DNA from: Sitta carolinensis
Taxonomy: Eukaryota; Chordata; Aves; Passeriformes; Sittidae
Direction: 5' to 3'
Length of the DNA: 64,000 nt
NCBI GenBank assembly: GCA_032173965.1
Contig: CM063288.1
Location: 8,784,501-8,848,500 of the forward strand
The number at the start of each line of letters is the position of its first letter. Position 1 is the stretch's first letter. Shown piece after piece: positions 1-10,921 of this stretch. The position numbers and the translations under genes were made by a program. The notes below the pieces were generated by a model, which was not told the DNA's origin, did not search any database, and saw nothing but the letters and a program-made list of their open reading frames with translations.

Positions 1-1098
1 ACCAGCCCCACCTCTTAGACCAGAGGAAAAGCATTGCAGAAGGGTGAAGTTCGCTCTTGGGTGTGCTCTCCTGGCTGCTCAGGGTGCGAGCACACCCAGC
101 CTGCCCCGGCTCCCAGCAGAGCAGCTCATCCCTGCCCACGGAGGGCAGGGACACGGGGACACGGGGACACGGGACCTGAACCACGTGCTGCCAGCACAGC
201 AGGTAGGGGGAAACGATCCTGCCAAAGATGAACACAAAGGCTTTAGGCTGCCAATAACAGAGGCTCTCACTATAAACAGCTGTAGCAGTGGAGGGTACTT
301 GAAAGGTAGATAAGCCTTCCATGCTGGGGGGAAAATGTCTATGGTGGGAGAAAGGCACTTAGGAGAAGTGAAAATTCTTAACTATGTTTTATGGAGGCAG
401 GCCAAAACCAGTTCCTGCATCTGGACTGTTACTTTGCTAAAAGAGATGTAACATTCTTTTGTGTAATTCGGGGGAAGAAAAAAAAAACAAAATAGTGTAA
501 GCTGAAATTTTAACTGCACCCGTGACTGCAAATGGGGTTTCTTTTTTCAAAGGTATGAATCATATTTATTTATTTATTTGGATTTGTATTTTCGGGGACA
601 AATACCTGCCTGCTGTAAACCTCTAAAGTCCTTTTGATTACAGTGGAGGTGTACACCATCCAAGGCTGTCCGCTTCCACAGCATACCTGTAAAACTTTCA
701 TCTTTCAGCAGCAACCTAATGCACCATTTGTCTGGTGTGCATCTTCTATGAAGCCGATAATTGTTTAATTTAAACAAAACTGTGGCAAAACCCAAGAAAT
801 ACTGCCAAATATGAGAGCCATCTTACTTAAAAGTAAATTGAAAATATCAAACGTTTTGAAAGATGTTCTACTGCCAGCCAAGGTTTGTGCACTGCAATTT
901 CTACATCTTATCCTGGCTCCTCTGTCTCACTGGCCCTCAGATATCCTTGCCAGCATGGATGGGCCATGCAGGAGAGAGGAGATTCCTTGGCATATTCCAT
1001 ATTGCTGAATGAAAAGGGGACAGGAAAAGAGGCCTTGCAAAAAGAGAAATATTGACCCAGAGGCAGCTAAGGATGCCTGAAAGAGACAAAGATGTTGG
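1..1098. other. Non-coding stretch with a short 8-bp minisatellite near the left end
   Basis: No gene is recognised. The first 250 bases are GC-richer than what follows and contain a short tandem repeat, listed separately. From about 480 the sequence is AT-rich, with a run of A at 481-488 and four TTTA units near 564-579. Open frames here are short and have no recognisable domain. A minus-strand open frame covering 927-1571 begins in this interval and is discussed as a finding. Confidence 0.6.
148..175. repeat. Short (GGGACACG)n tandem repeat, about 3.5 copies
   Basis: The 8-bp unit GGGACACG starts at 148, 156 and 164 and then breaks down at GGACC. It is a small GC-rich minisatellite. The core CAGGGACACGG at its left edge also occurs in each unit of the 38-bp minisatellite at 30.6 kb. 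That may be shared ancestry or just similar GC-rich composition. Confidence 0.85.
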
Positions 1099-1156
1099 TC
1101 CTGATTCAAATCCCATTGAAGCTGATGGAAACATTTCAATGGGCCTTGGATCAGAT
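1099..1156. repeat. Imperfect palindromic repeat relic with a CCATTGAA / TTCAATGG core
   Basis: The arms at 1099-1120 and 1135-1156 are near-perfect reverse complements over 22 bases, separated by a 14-base loop. The outer part resembles TCCTGAT...ATCAGGA and the inner part carries CCCATTGAA and TTCAATGGG. This layout matches, from memory, old palindromic non-autonomous DNA-transposon-like repeats shared by turtles, crocodilians and birds. The family name is not assigned. The repeat lies inside a long minus-strand open frame (927-1571), which argues against that frame being a gene. Confidence 0.55.
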
Positions 1157-2827
1157 CTCTGCAGTGAAATGAAATGGGGAAATAATGAATGGCCTTGGAG
1201 ACAAACAAACTGGGAAGTGGTGGAGGGAGATGGCACGTCTGTATAGAACCAGTGGTCTGGCAGGGAGAAGAGGGCCTGTGCAGCTGAGAACTCAGATGGG
1301 GCTTGGCAGCTCTCAGCACAGAGCTTGGCAATGACCTGAAATACTGAGAGAGAGATTTGTTTGCTTGGGGTTTGTAGTGTGTGGCAGCAAACAAGGCCCA
1401 GAAATGCAAGAGAGAAGAGCGCCTGGCTGGCTGAGTGGAAAACAGAGCTAGTGATTCCAGCCAAGGGGACCCATCCCAGGGGATTTCCCTTCCTCCTGTC
1501 CACTTCTTGATGGTTTTAGCCAGGAGTTCATTTTTAGCCTTTGAATATCTTGCCCTGAAAAAACAATGCATTCCAGGCAGCTTCTGGTGTAAAAGACTGT
1601 GGATGTGACCTAATAAATTCTCAACTACTCAGCAAAACATCTAGGGCTTTTTTTTATTATTAAAATATAGAAATACATAATGATTCACCATGTAACTGTT
1701 AAATCCAGATTGTATTCCAGAGTTAAGCCAAACTAGCCTCAGATCCTTCTTCCTCATCCCGGCAGAAAATCCTTGGCCTAAGGTTTCTGGGAAATGGGAA
1801 CATATAAGAAAAAACCACAACAAACAGAAGTATGAATTTAATTACCAATACTATGCTCCAACCTCAAAGGGGAAGAAGAAAGATAATTGCTTAGGGTCTT
1901 TGAGTGGAATCCTGTCCCCATGGCCAAGACAACAACCAGTCTAGCCAGCATCTCAATGACAAGAGAGCAACGTGCAGCGTGTTTTCTAGTGACAGTGCTT
2001 CTGCATAGAGTCATAACAGGTAAGCGAAATGGTAATTAAAATCTAAAGGAAGTGCTGGCCAGAGGTGAGAACAGGTGGCATGGGGAGGGGGCAGCAATTT
2101 GTTGAGTATAAAGGGACAAGGTAAAAATATACAGCAACAATAAAAGCAACATTCTCATGGGGAATTTTTGCAGACAGAGAAATAAGGACCCGAAATGGAA
2201 AGGTGAAGGGGTTTTTTCCCTAGTCTGCATAAAAGAGCCTGGACAATATATGTCAGTCCAGAAAATGCTAACAGATTGTTATGATAAAGCAAAAAGTCCA
2301 GTGGGAAAAGAGATTTGAAGTGGCAAATGTGCTTGTGTGAGCTTTTGAGGAGGAATGGCTGCAACCAGGAGGGGAGGATGTGATGGTTTCTGGGGGATAA
2401 GGGCAGCTGGGGATTCCCAGTGTGCTGCCTGCAGGAGCATGTGTGCTGCTCATGGCTGTGCCAGGACAATATCCAGCTGCTGGTGGTGGCAGCCGTGGGA
2501 CCATCCTGCTTGCTGTCCATGCAATGGGGGTTAACTTCAGGGACACGAGAGGGGAGACAGAATGTTGCTCTGACTCGTGGGCCTCTCCAGTGGTGGAGGT
2601 CTGAGGCAACATCCCTCAGAAGCTGAGGGGAAATGGGCTCAAGGGTGATCTTAGATGCAAAAAGAATAATTTTGACAGAAAAATCTTTTAGGTCATGTGC
2701 TTGTTTGGTTTTGGTAAATAGACAAAGCATCTCTAAAATATTTTATTGGTATTACAGATAGCTGTCCTAACAGAAATATGTCCTCCTTTCAGCTTGGAAA
2801 GACTATTGGATTTATTTTTTCTTTATT
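1157..2827. other. Non-coding stretch with two unexplained minus-strand open frames
   Basis: No gene is recognised. The minus strand is open at 927-1571 (214 codons from ATG) with an overlapping second frame at 937-1503, and again at 2155-2730 (191 codons). None shows a domain, signal peptide or family motif that I recognise. The plus strand at 2330-2640 is moderately GC-rich and reads like unique sequence. No splice-site arrangement ties these frames together. Confidence 0.55.
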
Positions 2828-2858
2828 AAAAAATAAAATAAAATAAAATAAAATAAAA
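2828..2858. repeat. (AAAAT)n microsatellite
   Basis: About six uninterrupted copies of the pentamer AAAAT, followed by A-rich sequence. It is a simple repeat with no associated gene. Confidence 0.9.
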
Positions 2859-5035
2859 ACCACAAAGGAAGCACCTGAACTTGATTAGAAAACAGGGTGA
2901 CTTGAAGTGTTAATACATCAGTTGATATTTCTCTTTGGTTGGGGGAGGATAGATTCCCTTCTCCTGAGGTTACAATTCCTTGCTGCCAGCCTGCAAGTGA
3001 TCTTCCCTTCATGCAGAGAAAATGATAGAGAGATATACACAAGGACTCCACTCCTGGGTGCTTTAAGCAATCCCTTCATGTATTTGGTTTGGAGTTTTCA
3101 CCTAGTTCCCTAAAAAACCTTGAACTTGTTTCCTCACTTCATTCAGATAAAATTATAAAAGGCTACTGGAATGTTTCTCTGGCATAAAATGCCTTCTAGC
3201 AGGAAAATAGCACCTTGTCACGCAATGTCAGCTCAGATCTTTTAAATCTGATCACTGATTATTTCTGTTAACAGTTTATGAGTTATCATTCCTATGTTTG
3301 CTTGTTGCTACTCAATGTCTCTGGAAGTCAAGGGTTAAAAGTTGTATTTTATAGACACATAAAATGAAAATAGACTATTTTACTATAATTCTTTTAAAAA
3401 TGTGAACAATCAAGAGACGGAAGTCTGTAGCAATCACTCCTTCACAAGTCATTTCAGACTAGTTTTAAATTTTGATACACCAGGGGAGAAAAGTATCTCC
3501 CTGTATGTTTGCAAAATACCTACTTCAGTGCAAACTGTATTTCTGACAGATTTCTTTGATCTCTATCAGAGTGCAAATGACTAAAAATTAAACATGAGGG
3601 AGAGCATGGGGAAAAGTATTCAGCACAAACTAGACAAGGGGGATCTTTTTCTTCTTCATTTGAAATGTCATTTAAATTCTCCTCCGTAGATGGGTATTAG
3701 GAGACACCACATTAGTTCTGATCCTGCTTTGTTCCCTTCCTCCTCAGTCACCTGAAAGAGGAGATAGGTTGTGGAACTTAGGCTAAAAGATGTCAAGTGG
3801 GACTGGATTTTCTGGCTCAGGGGCATTCCCAACCTGTGTGGGGCTGTGCCAGTCCCTATGGCCCGAGTTGCAAGAATCAGCAGCCAGAGAGGGCCAGCAA
3901 TTCATGAATGTACAAATAAAGGAGATTGCAGACATTTCTGACAGAAAAGTCAGAAAGTATCTTTTGATGTCTGGGAAATAAGTTGGGCTTAATCCACAAA
4001 AGATTCAACACTTTGTGGCCTCTTCTGTCTGCCGTAGCTATACAACTGTCTTAGCTTCTCTTGTGTAAATCCCTTTTTTGACAGGTGCCTATTGAAAATA
4101 GTGGTTGGATATTTTAATAACCCATTCCTCCCTGCTCATGAGAAAGATCTGATGAGAATCAAAAAAGTCTTATATAGGTGAAAGGCAGGTGGTGAACTCT
4201 TTATTCCCTGCGAACATCAGCAAACCCAAAATTCCAAAAGTAAAATATTGCCCTAATATCCTGATTTACATTTACATCTCTCATATATTTGTATGTATTT
4301 TCAGCTTGGAACAGTGCATGTGATTCAAGTCTAGCCTGTTCGTGTGTCCTGGCAGCTTGTAGTGTTAAACAACAATTTCAAACAGTTCAATTAATACTTT
4401 TCTTCATTTTCTGTTCTAACAAATATAGGCAAGTGAGTCCCATGAATAATAGGAGTCTGTGTTTATGCTGAGAGCTTTCAGCTTCTAAGTGTGCTCTATG
4501 GTCCTATAAAAATGTCACCATTTAACACATGCAAATTTAGTGAGATTCACTGATTTAATATTAAAGTACATACTTATTTTTTTTTTACTGAGTATAGCTC
4601 CGCACCTCCTTTCCAGCTGGAGGTCTTGGAGATTATGCTTTTTTTGTCCCCTACACGTTCAAGGCCACATAGGGAAGGCAGAAAATCAGCACAGCCCCAT
4701 CAGCACAGGCTGTGAGCCTTGCAGGAGCAGAGCACTGCAGGGTTGACTGCAGCTAACCCAGCAGGTTGGCTGCTTTGGGTATCTCAATGTCCGAGCACGG
4801 GGGCGTGGGGACAGCCCCTTGCCTTTACACGATATAATTTGCCACATCCTTTCAGTGGCAAAGTACTGGTCGCAAAATCTTCGAGAGTGCTGCAGAAAAT
4901 TACAATATCCTTTGAAGCAGCACGTGAGAACAGCTTGTTGGGACCACACATCCCTGGTTTGTTACAGGTCTGTCTTTCCAGATGCTGCGCTTTGGATGAC
5001 TTCGTAAAGGAAACATAAAGCAGTGCCAGTGTTTA
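2859..5035. other. Non-coding unique sequence
   Basis: No gene, RNA gene or recognisable interspersed repeat is seen. The sequence is AT-rich to about 4600 and then GC-richer towards the CpG-dense patch that follows. All open frames are under 100 codons, overlap each other and lack recognisable domains. A short T run lies near 4577. Confidence 0.55.
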
Positions 5036-5290
5036 GGTGGCAAACGCTGCCGCCAGACCGCGGCTCACAAAGAGAGCTTTGCAGGGAGGCTGGTTCAGCT
5101 CTTGCTCAGTGTGCTGGCGGCTGTGGAAGCCCCGGGGGCCGAGGGGCGAGCGGCGGTGCCGGTGGGAGATGCCCGCAGCCATGGGCTGTGCCCTACATTC
5201 CGCAGAGCCGGCCCCGCTGGGAGCCGTCTGCACAGCGCAGGCTGCACCTCACGCAGACTTATTTTTAGGCACCAAGCTTCGTCGTCTTTG
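5036..5290. promoter_or_regulatory. CpG-dense patch, possible small CpG island
   Basis: I count roughly 20 CpG dinucleotides in about 250 bases, far above the surrounding sequence, with GC-rich runs around 5130-5170 and 5200-5245. In vertebrates such patches often mark promoters or orphan CpG islands. No TATA box, start codon context or splice donor ties it to a gene here. Short open frames through it exist on both strands, as expected for stop-poor GC-rich DNA. It could mark the start of an unannotated transcript or an intragenic orphan island. Function is inference; the CpG density is directly visible. Confidence 0.45.
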
Positions 5291-6730
5291 AGGGCAAAGA
5301 GAGGGGAGTAAAAATAGGCCAATTAGTGTAATTTCTAAAAAAAATTCCTTAAAGATCTTGAGCAATTGCAAAGGTGACTTTAAAATTTAAGAGGAATGAA
5401 AAACAAATGGGCTGGGTAGGAAATTTGGGGCCTCTAAGAAGATCGCTTAGCCAATAAATTGCCTTTTTTATTCGAGGATCTTTGAAGTATCCTCCCAGGA
5501 GGGACTATCTTAAAACTAGCTTTAGTTAGTAGCATTGGGTTGTTAATGGCTTCCGAATGTACCTTCCCTATTTTCTAATCTTACTGACCTTCCCCAATTG
5601 TTTTGTGATTTCTTCACTTTGTGTTTGAAGAGCACACTTAAAACTGTGAAAAGCGGGAGTTTTGCGTAAACACGAGGTGATATGTGACATTATTTCAGGC
5701 TTGCCGTGATCTGTTCCCTGTTCGTCACACAGGCTCACGTTAGTTTGTCTGCAGCATTGCGAATTTTAGGAAGAGATTTCAGTCCTGCTTGGAAATCTCT
5801 GTGCCATCAACTCATCGGACATCTGGTTTCAATTTACAATGTATCTGCCTGAGGGTACATAGCACCCCCAGAGTAAATAATAATAATAATGTTAATAATA
5901 ATAACAATATCTATAATATAGTAATAATAGATGTAAATGAAGTACATGTTCTTGTGTTTCCAATGCGGGAGAAAACAAATTAGAAAAATGAATTGCCTGG
6001 AGGTTTGCATTTACATTGCACGGATGGTTTACATTTTAAGCAACATGAAAACAGACTGCCTTCAAGGAAGACCATGAATATTTTGGGGAGATTTATTTAA
6101 ACCAAAGATTTGAGGAAATGTTAAAACCAGATGAATTCTATACACAATAAAAGTGCTAGATCAAGGAATTTGGTTCAGCACCAACTGTGGGTCTAAGTAT
6201 ATGAACAAAATCTATATTTCAAATCAGGGATGGGTAAATGCCTGCAACCCAACAGGAAAGCAAAGTGTTTCCTTAAGCTAAGTGCAGATATTCGCCTGTG
6301 AAGGTTAAAAGAAGATGGCTCAATGAAATTGCATATGTGGGGGAATTTTTAGACTCTCTTAATATTCCCACTTGAGTCTGTCTTGGAGAAAGCAAAATCT
6401 TTCACAGAAAAGCATCAATTTGAATGAAGCTTTCAAAGAAAGTGAGAAAGACAAATTAGGATGGCACCAGTGATCATTAACTCATCCACATTTTATAGTA
6501 ATAATCTTTACTTTTATTCCAAAAAGGAGAAGTGGCCTTAAGACAGGCTCCACAAGTCTGTTGACTGCATCTTTCACCCAGCTGTCAGAAGTTCAGGTTC
6601 AAGGTGCTCCTCAAAAGCAGACACAATCACAACTCGAACCTCCGGGTCTCATCTCCTGGGCCCTGACTCTCCAGCTATTAAATATTCATTAAGATGTGTA
6701 TTTTTCTTCCTCTTGTTTTTCAAGAACTTC
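5291..6730. other. AT-rich, repeat-poor stretch, candidate conserved non-coding sequence at 5300-5790
   Basis: The first 500 bases next to the CpG-dense patch lack interspersed repeats and contain homeodomain-like TAATT/CAATTA strings and a CCAATAAA string. It reads like conserved regulatory sequence, but this cannot be shown without an alignment. The rest contains an AAT-type simple repeat, listed separately, and ordinary AT-rich sequence. No gene is recognised. Confidence 0.35.
5877..5930. repeat. Imperfect (AAT)n microsatellite
   Basis: An interrupted run of TAA/AAT trinucleotides, broken by GTT and ACAAT variants. The short open frame reading poly-Asn through it is a repeat artefact. Confidence 0.85.
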
Positions 6731-6748
6731 GGGGGGGGGGGGGGGGGG
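6731..6748 (+). repeat. Homopolymer (G)18
   Basis: Eighteen consecutive G residues followed by TG. Long G runs are rare in vertebrate DNA and can form G-quadruplexes. They are also a frequent site of sequencing length error, so the exact count is uncertain. Confidence 0.9.
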
Positions 6749-7805
6749 TGTCTCAAGGTCTTCATGCATATCTTTATGCAGAAACCTCTCAGGTAAAATT
6801 CCCATCTCATATCAGGACCGAGAGCAGCAGAAACTGCAATAGAAACAATTGCAATGCTGCAGGTCACTGAAAACCACTGGAAGGATGACAACAACAAATT
6901 TGGTGAAGAACAAATGCCTTTGTGTGTCCTGGCTTAGCTGGTTGGGCATTGCCTTAGAAGAGGGTTAGGGAAAGGAAGAGCTGGGTGACAGGAGGTGCTG
7001 CTGCTCAGAACAATTCCTCATGCAGGACATGAGCTGGTACACAGTGTGACACCTTAAACACCACTGTGATCATGGTATAAATAAGCACATTTTGGTTTTT
7101 AAGGAATTTAGTGTGCATGCATGTGAAAGGGAAGGAAAAAATACATTGTTTATTTCCATAGAAACATACTAAAGGGAAAATTCAGGGACAGAAATCAACA
7201 CGTAATGTGCTTAAAGAAATACTGGCAGAACCATGGATAGTGTTCACATTTCACTACCAAATACAATTACAGAGCAGGAAAGCTAACAGGGAAGAAACAG
7301 TCAGAATCCAAGCTGCAACTGTCTATTCAAGCAGCAGAAAATTAATTTGAAAATTAAACTTTTCCCCAAGTGAAGCAAAGAAGGAAAAGTTTCTGGAAGA
7401 TGGGAATGTATGGTTCCATGTCTGAGAACTGCAAGAAATTGTAAAAACAAGTAACCAGATGCTGAAATTAATTATTTGAGTGCAGAACAGAAAAGGAACA
7501 CTTTCAAAAATGAAAACATGAATAAACATAGAAGAAGAATGAGAACCAGAATGGCATTTAATGTTATTTTCCAACAAATTGAAAGACTAATACCTACGTT
7601 GCTCTGTATCTTGCACAAGTCATCAAGTTCTGACAGCACCAGAAACAAAAGACCTGAAAACAGAGGACATGAACAGTAAAAATAAAATAAAAAATGCCCT
7701 GATCCAGTCAAATATTTACTTTGTTTTAGGGAAATTTAGATCTAACATTAATTTTCCTGGAAATGAAACATGAAATAGATGTGCTCTAAGTGGATATAGT
7801 ATATG
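6749..7805. other. Non-coding AT-rich stretch
   Basis: No gene or interspersed repeat is recognised. Overlapping minus-strand frames at 7323-7711 encode hydrophobic, Phe- and Leu-rich strings typical of the reverse complement of A-rich DNA and have no recognised domain. Confidence 0.55.
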
Positions 7806-7900
7806 TGGCCAGGTAGCTAGTGCTGACCATTATACTATATAGTAGTATATACTATATATATACTACAGTATATATACAATATATAGTATAATGGCCAGGT
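7806..7900. repeat. Nested AT-rich inverted repeat flanked by a 9-bp direct repeat
   Basis: Perfect 15-base arms at 7827-7841 and 7880-7894 (CCATTATACTATATA and its reverse complement) enclose a 38-base AT-rich loop. The loop holds a second hairpin, GTAGTATATA pairing with TATATACTAC. The block is bracketed by TGGCCAGGT at 7806-7814 and 7892-7900. A direct repeat flanking a palindrome resembles a target-site duplication around a small MITE-like insertion, but it could be a locally grown (TA)-rich cruciform. No coding capacity. Confidence 0.7.
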
Positions 7901-8419
7901 TAAACACACCAAAAAAGTTATGAAAATAATAGTGGGCACCCTGAACTACTGTATCTTCAAGGAAAGCATAAGAGGAAATAGATGCAAAAAATGTGGATTA
8001 TTCCCCCTTACAAAGACTTAAACAAGAGGAGATGTGGGAAGATCAGTGGATATCTGTGATACAGACTTTAAAAAGTCATCACAAGACCAAACTAAAGACA
8101 CCTGTAAATCTGGATTACAGTTTTGTGAGTGAGTAGGAGCTGTGGAGGAGGCAGGACTATGGAAGTTTAAAGGTCCCAGTCTTAGGGAATAGAACCATGG
8201 TTGTGATAAGAAGCTGGTGTTATGCTCATGCTGAAAACTGAAATTAGGCAGACAGCCCTGGCAGAGGTGTATGAGTGGCTCTGGATAGATCTCACAAAAA
8301 TAAGGAAATCAGACAGAATTCTGTCAGATGAGATTCCACTTCTTTACAAATTAATTTACTTTAGAAGGTACAAATTAAACTACGCATTCACTCCTCTGGG
8401 ATCTGAATTTGCTGTGAAC
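7901..8419. other. Non-coding stretch, possibly upstream part of a LINE relic
   Basis: No gene is recognised. The adjoining sequence at 8420-8595 looks like a CR1 body fragment, so 8200-8419 may belong to the same degraded element. The similarity is too weak for me to claim it. Confidence 0.4.
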
Positions 8420-8595
8420 TTCTGAGGAAAACGATTTAGGCATCACTATGGACAGCTCAGTAAAGACATCTGCTCAAATTCAATATGTAGCAGCAGTCAA
8501 AATTGTAAATTAGATGTTAGGCTGCATTAAGAACTGAATGGCTGTAATACAGGAAATATGGTACCATTTATATATCTGTGAAACAGACCTGGAGA
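8420..8595 (+). mobile_element. Old CR1-like LINE fragment (3' part of the ORF2 region)
   Basis: The strand reads GAGGAAAACGATTTAGG, then a block resembling GGACAGCTCAGTAAAGAC, then ATGTAGCAGCAGTCAAAA, then GTTAGGCTGCATTAAGAA. In that order these match, from memory, the segment of CR1 LINE ORF2 after the reverse transcriptase domain. The frame is disrupted by stops and small indels, so the fragment is inactive. It is more diverged than the CR1 copy at 10750. No intact reverse transcriptase or endonuclease is nearby. Confidence 0.6.
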
Positions 8596-10749
8596 CTGGG
8601 AGCTTTCGGTTTATTCTCTTGATCTCAAACAAAGAAAAAGAAAGAAAGAAAAACCAGAAGTCTGAGGTGGCAACAAGGGATCATAAGAGTTACAATGAGG
8701 AAACATTTAACATTGGAGTCCTTGGGAAAGAGGATCTAATTTCTAAAGAGGAAAAAATAAGCATGCAGGTAAAGGTAGAAACATATGCTGTGGTGGAAGC
8801 TGAAATGGAAATCAGATATCCTGACATTGCTTTTTTGTACAGAACCATTTCTGTGGTTTTTGAAAGAAGCACAGGCTTTTATAATTCTACTTGGTCTTGG
8901 AGATCAGCTAGAGCTGCTGCCATGAGGTCTGAAGTTTTAAATGCTTTTGGTCATTCAGTGTTTGCAGCAGGAGGTAATGTTTCAGGAAAATTTCAATTCT
9001 TCTCACTTTTAACACTTTCCATGTTTCTAGGGACATTTGCAAACGGCTCATTTGTATAAGTTCAAAAACTCTCTTTAATTAAAAAGCCATCTTTGTGAAT
9101 GCAAATGAATACATCAAAAACTCTCAGAAGTCCACACAACTAATAATTAATCTAGATTTCAAGGACTCTCTAACACTATTACATCATGAATACCTCCCTT
9201 ATTCAAGAATGGGCATCCTTCTAGCAATTAAAAGAAAATTTTAGAAGCTAATTAGACACAATTCTCATCACAATATTTTACACAGGTATATGATTTTGAA
9301 ATTAGGTCAAGGGAGGGAGGGAAAATGGTGATTCATCACAGAGACTCCAAGAAGCAGAATTACCCCATCATAACTTCTAAGTAATCTGTTTTTCTAAGTT
9401 GTCAGTGTAACAAATTATCATTGTTAATAAATTAGGAAGCCAGAGAACACCTTACAGTGTATGAATAAACTGGGTGCAGTCTGATGTGTGTCTTTATCAA
9501 AAAAATTGTCAATAAAATTTTTGAAAAGTTTATATACTACAAAATCTGCAGACTGTATATTGCTTATATACACCGTGGTGATGGGCCATACATAAAAAAG
9601 ATGATTACTACTTTAATATTGCACTTGCACAACAGCAGTGACTGAATAAACCTGGGATGCCAAAGCAATTATGCCAAAATACATCAGCCCTCGCACTCCC
9701 TGAAATAATAGAGGAAGGGATAGATGTGATTTATTTTAATGGACCAGCAGAGATAATAAAGAATTGCTTAATATCTTTCTTCACAGATTTAGATTTTTAT
9801 GATAAGGCTTTTACGAAATGGGATATATAACCCAAATAAAGTGAAACCATATTTAATGAAATTGCCTGTCAATAGCACATTTACAAGTTCAGGGTATTTT
9901 CCTTCAGTCTGGTTCACGCAGCCTTTTTTGATAAGTGTTAGTAGTAACTGTACTTGGATGGTTCTCTTAGCAATCAAAAATTTTCTGTAACTGATAGTCT
10001 GGTCTGGTGGAAGACAATGTCCCATAGCTCAGGCAGGTCCCAGGAGTTCTGACATCCCCATTGTGACACTGGTTTTGTTACTGATTTGCTGTTTGACCTT
10101 AGATCTAGGACATGAGGTGATATTAAATAGGTGTAAATAGTACCAAGAACATAGAGTTTCTCATGTCTTTAATTAATGTCTATGAAGAGCCTGAAAAAAG
10201 CCCTCATGAAGCCTGGAAGGCTTTCTAGGCATCCAAAGAATTATTGCTTAAATAGTCTGAAGCTTCGATAGCATTTCAAGCAAAGTTGAGTACACAGAGA
10301 TAACAAAATTTCATTTATATTTTAATAATCAGAAAATTCAAATAAAAAGTTTCTAAGATTAATATTTTTATGAGTATACAATCTAATGTGCTCATAAGCA
10401 TATATTTACTGCATTTTTCCATTTTATCTTTAAATAGTGCATCAAAATTTTGGGGGAAAAAATAATTTCCTGTTCTGTATATTTCTCTGTATGGTCATGC
10501 TGCTGAGCATTCAAGAGATTTCAGCAGAAACTCAATAGGATGTTTTTTGTGTGAGCAGCTCAAAGATCAGTAGGGCAACCTAGTATGTGACAAGATGAAT
10601 ATTAAATCTGTTAGTGCCGAGTGTCTCATTTCCCAGCACTGCATTGAAATTGTTTCTGATACCTTTCTGAAGAAATATTTTAAAATCTCTGTTGAGATCT
10701 GGTCTAGATAGGGGCTGAGGTCAGGGAGAGGACTCCCAGGTGATTTACC
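8596..10749. other. Non-coding AT-rich stretch
   Basis: A purine-rich AAAG-type simple repeat lies near 8631-8653. A plus-strand frame of 173 codons at 8538-9059 overlaps the CR1 relic at its start and has no recognised domain, so I treat it as chance. Sequence near 10078-10140 vaguely resembles a MIR SINE core but is too short to call. From 9060 to 10680 no gene is seen. Confidence 0.5.
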
Positions 10750-10921
10750 AGAGCTGAGGCTCTGGAAGTGACAGAAGCCTCATCCCTGGAGACGTTAAAG
10801 GCGAGGGCGGACAGGAGTCTGAACAACCTGTTGGAATTACAGATGTCTCTGCTCATAGCAGGGGACTGGACTAGATGACCTTTAAAGGTCTCTCCAACCC
10901 AAACTATTCCATGGTTCTGTT
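10750..10921 (+). mobile_element. CR1 LINE 3' end, 5'-truncated
   Basis: The strand shows the landmark order of avian CR1 3' ends. GCCTCATCCCTGGAGACGTT is followed by ATGTCTCTGCTCATAGCAGG, then GGACTGGACTAGATGACCTT, then CTCCAACCCAAACTATTCC, ending in a degenerate ATTCTATGATTCTG-type terminal repeat (ATTCCATGGTTCTG). CR1 elements are usually 5'-truncated and insert without a poly-A tail, as here. The copy is non-coding. It is the best single indication that the DNA is avian. Confidence 0.92.

Noticed and set aside
6960..6972. AGGGTTAGGG telomere-like string
   Set aside because: Only about one and a half units; not an interstitial telomeric array.
8538..9059. 173-codon plus-strand frame
   Set aside because: Its start lies in a CR1 relic, it crosses an AAAG simple repeat, and the remainder shows no domain or splice structure.
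10078..10140. Second MIR-like SINE
   Set aside because: Only a short TTGCTGTTTGACCTTAG-type string matches; the rest of the core is absent.
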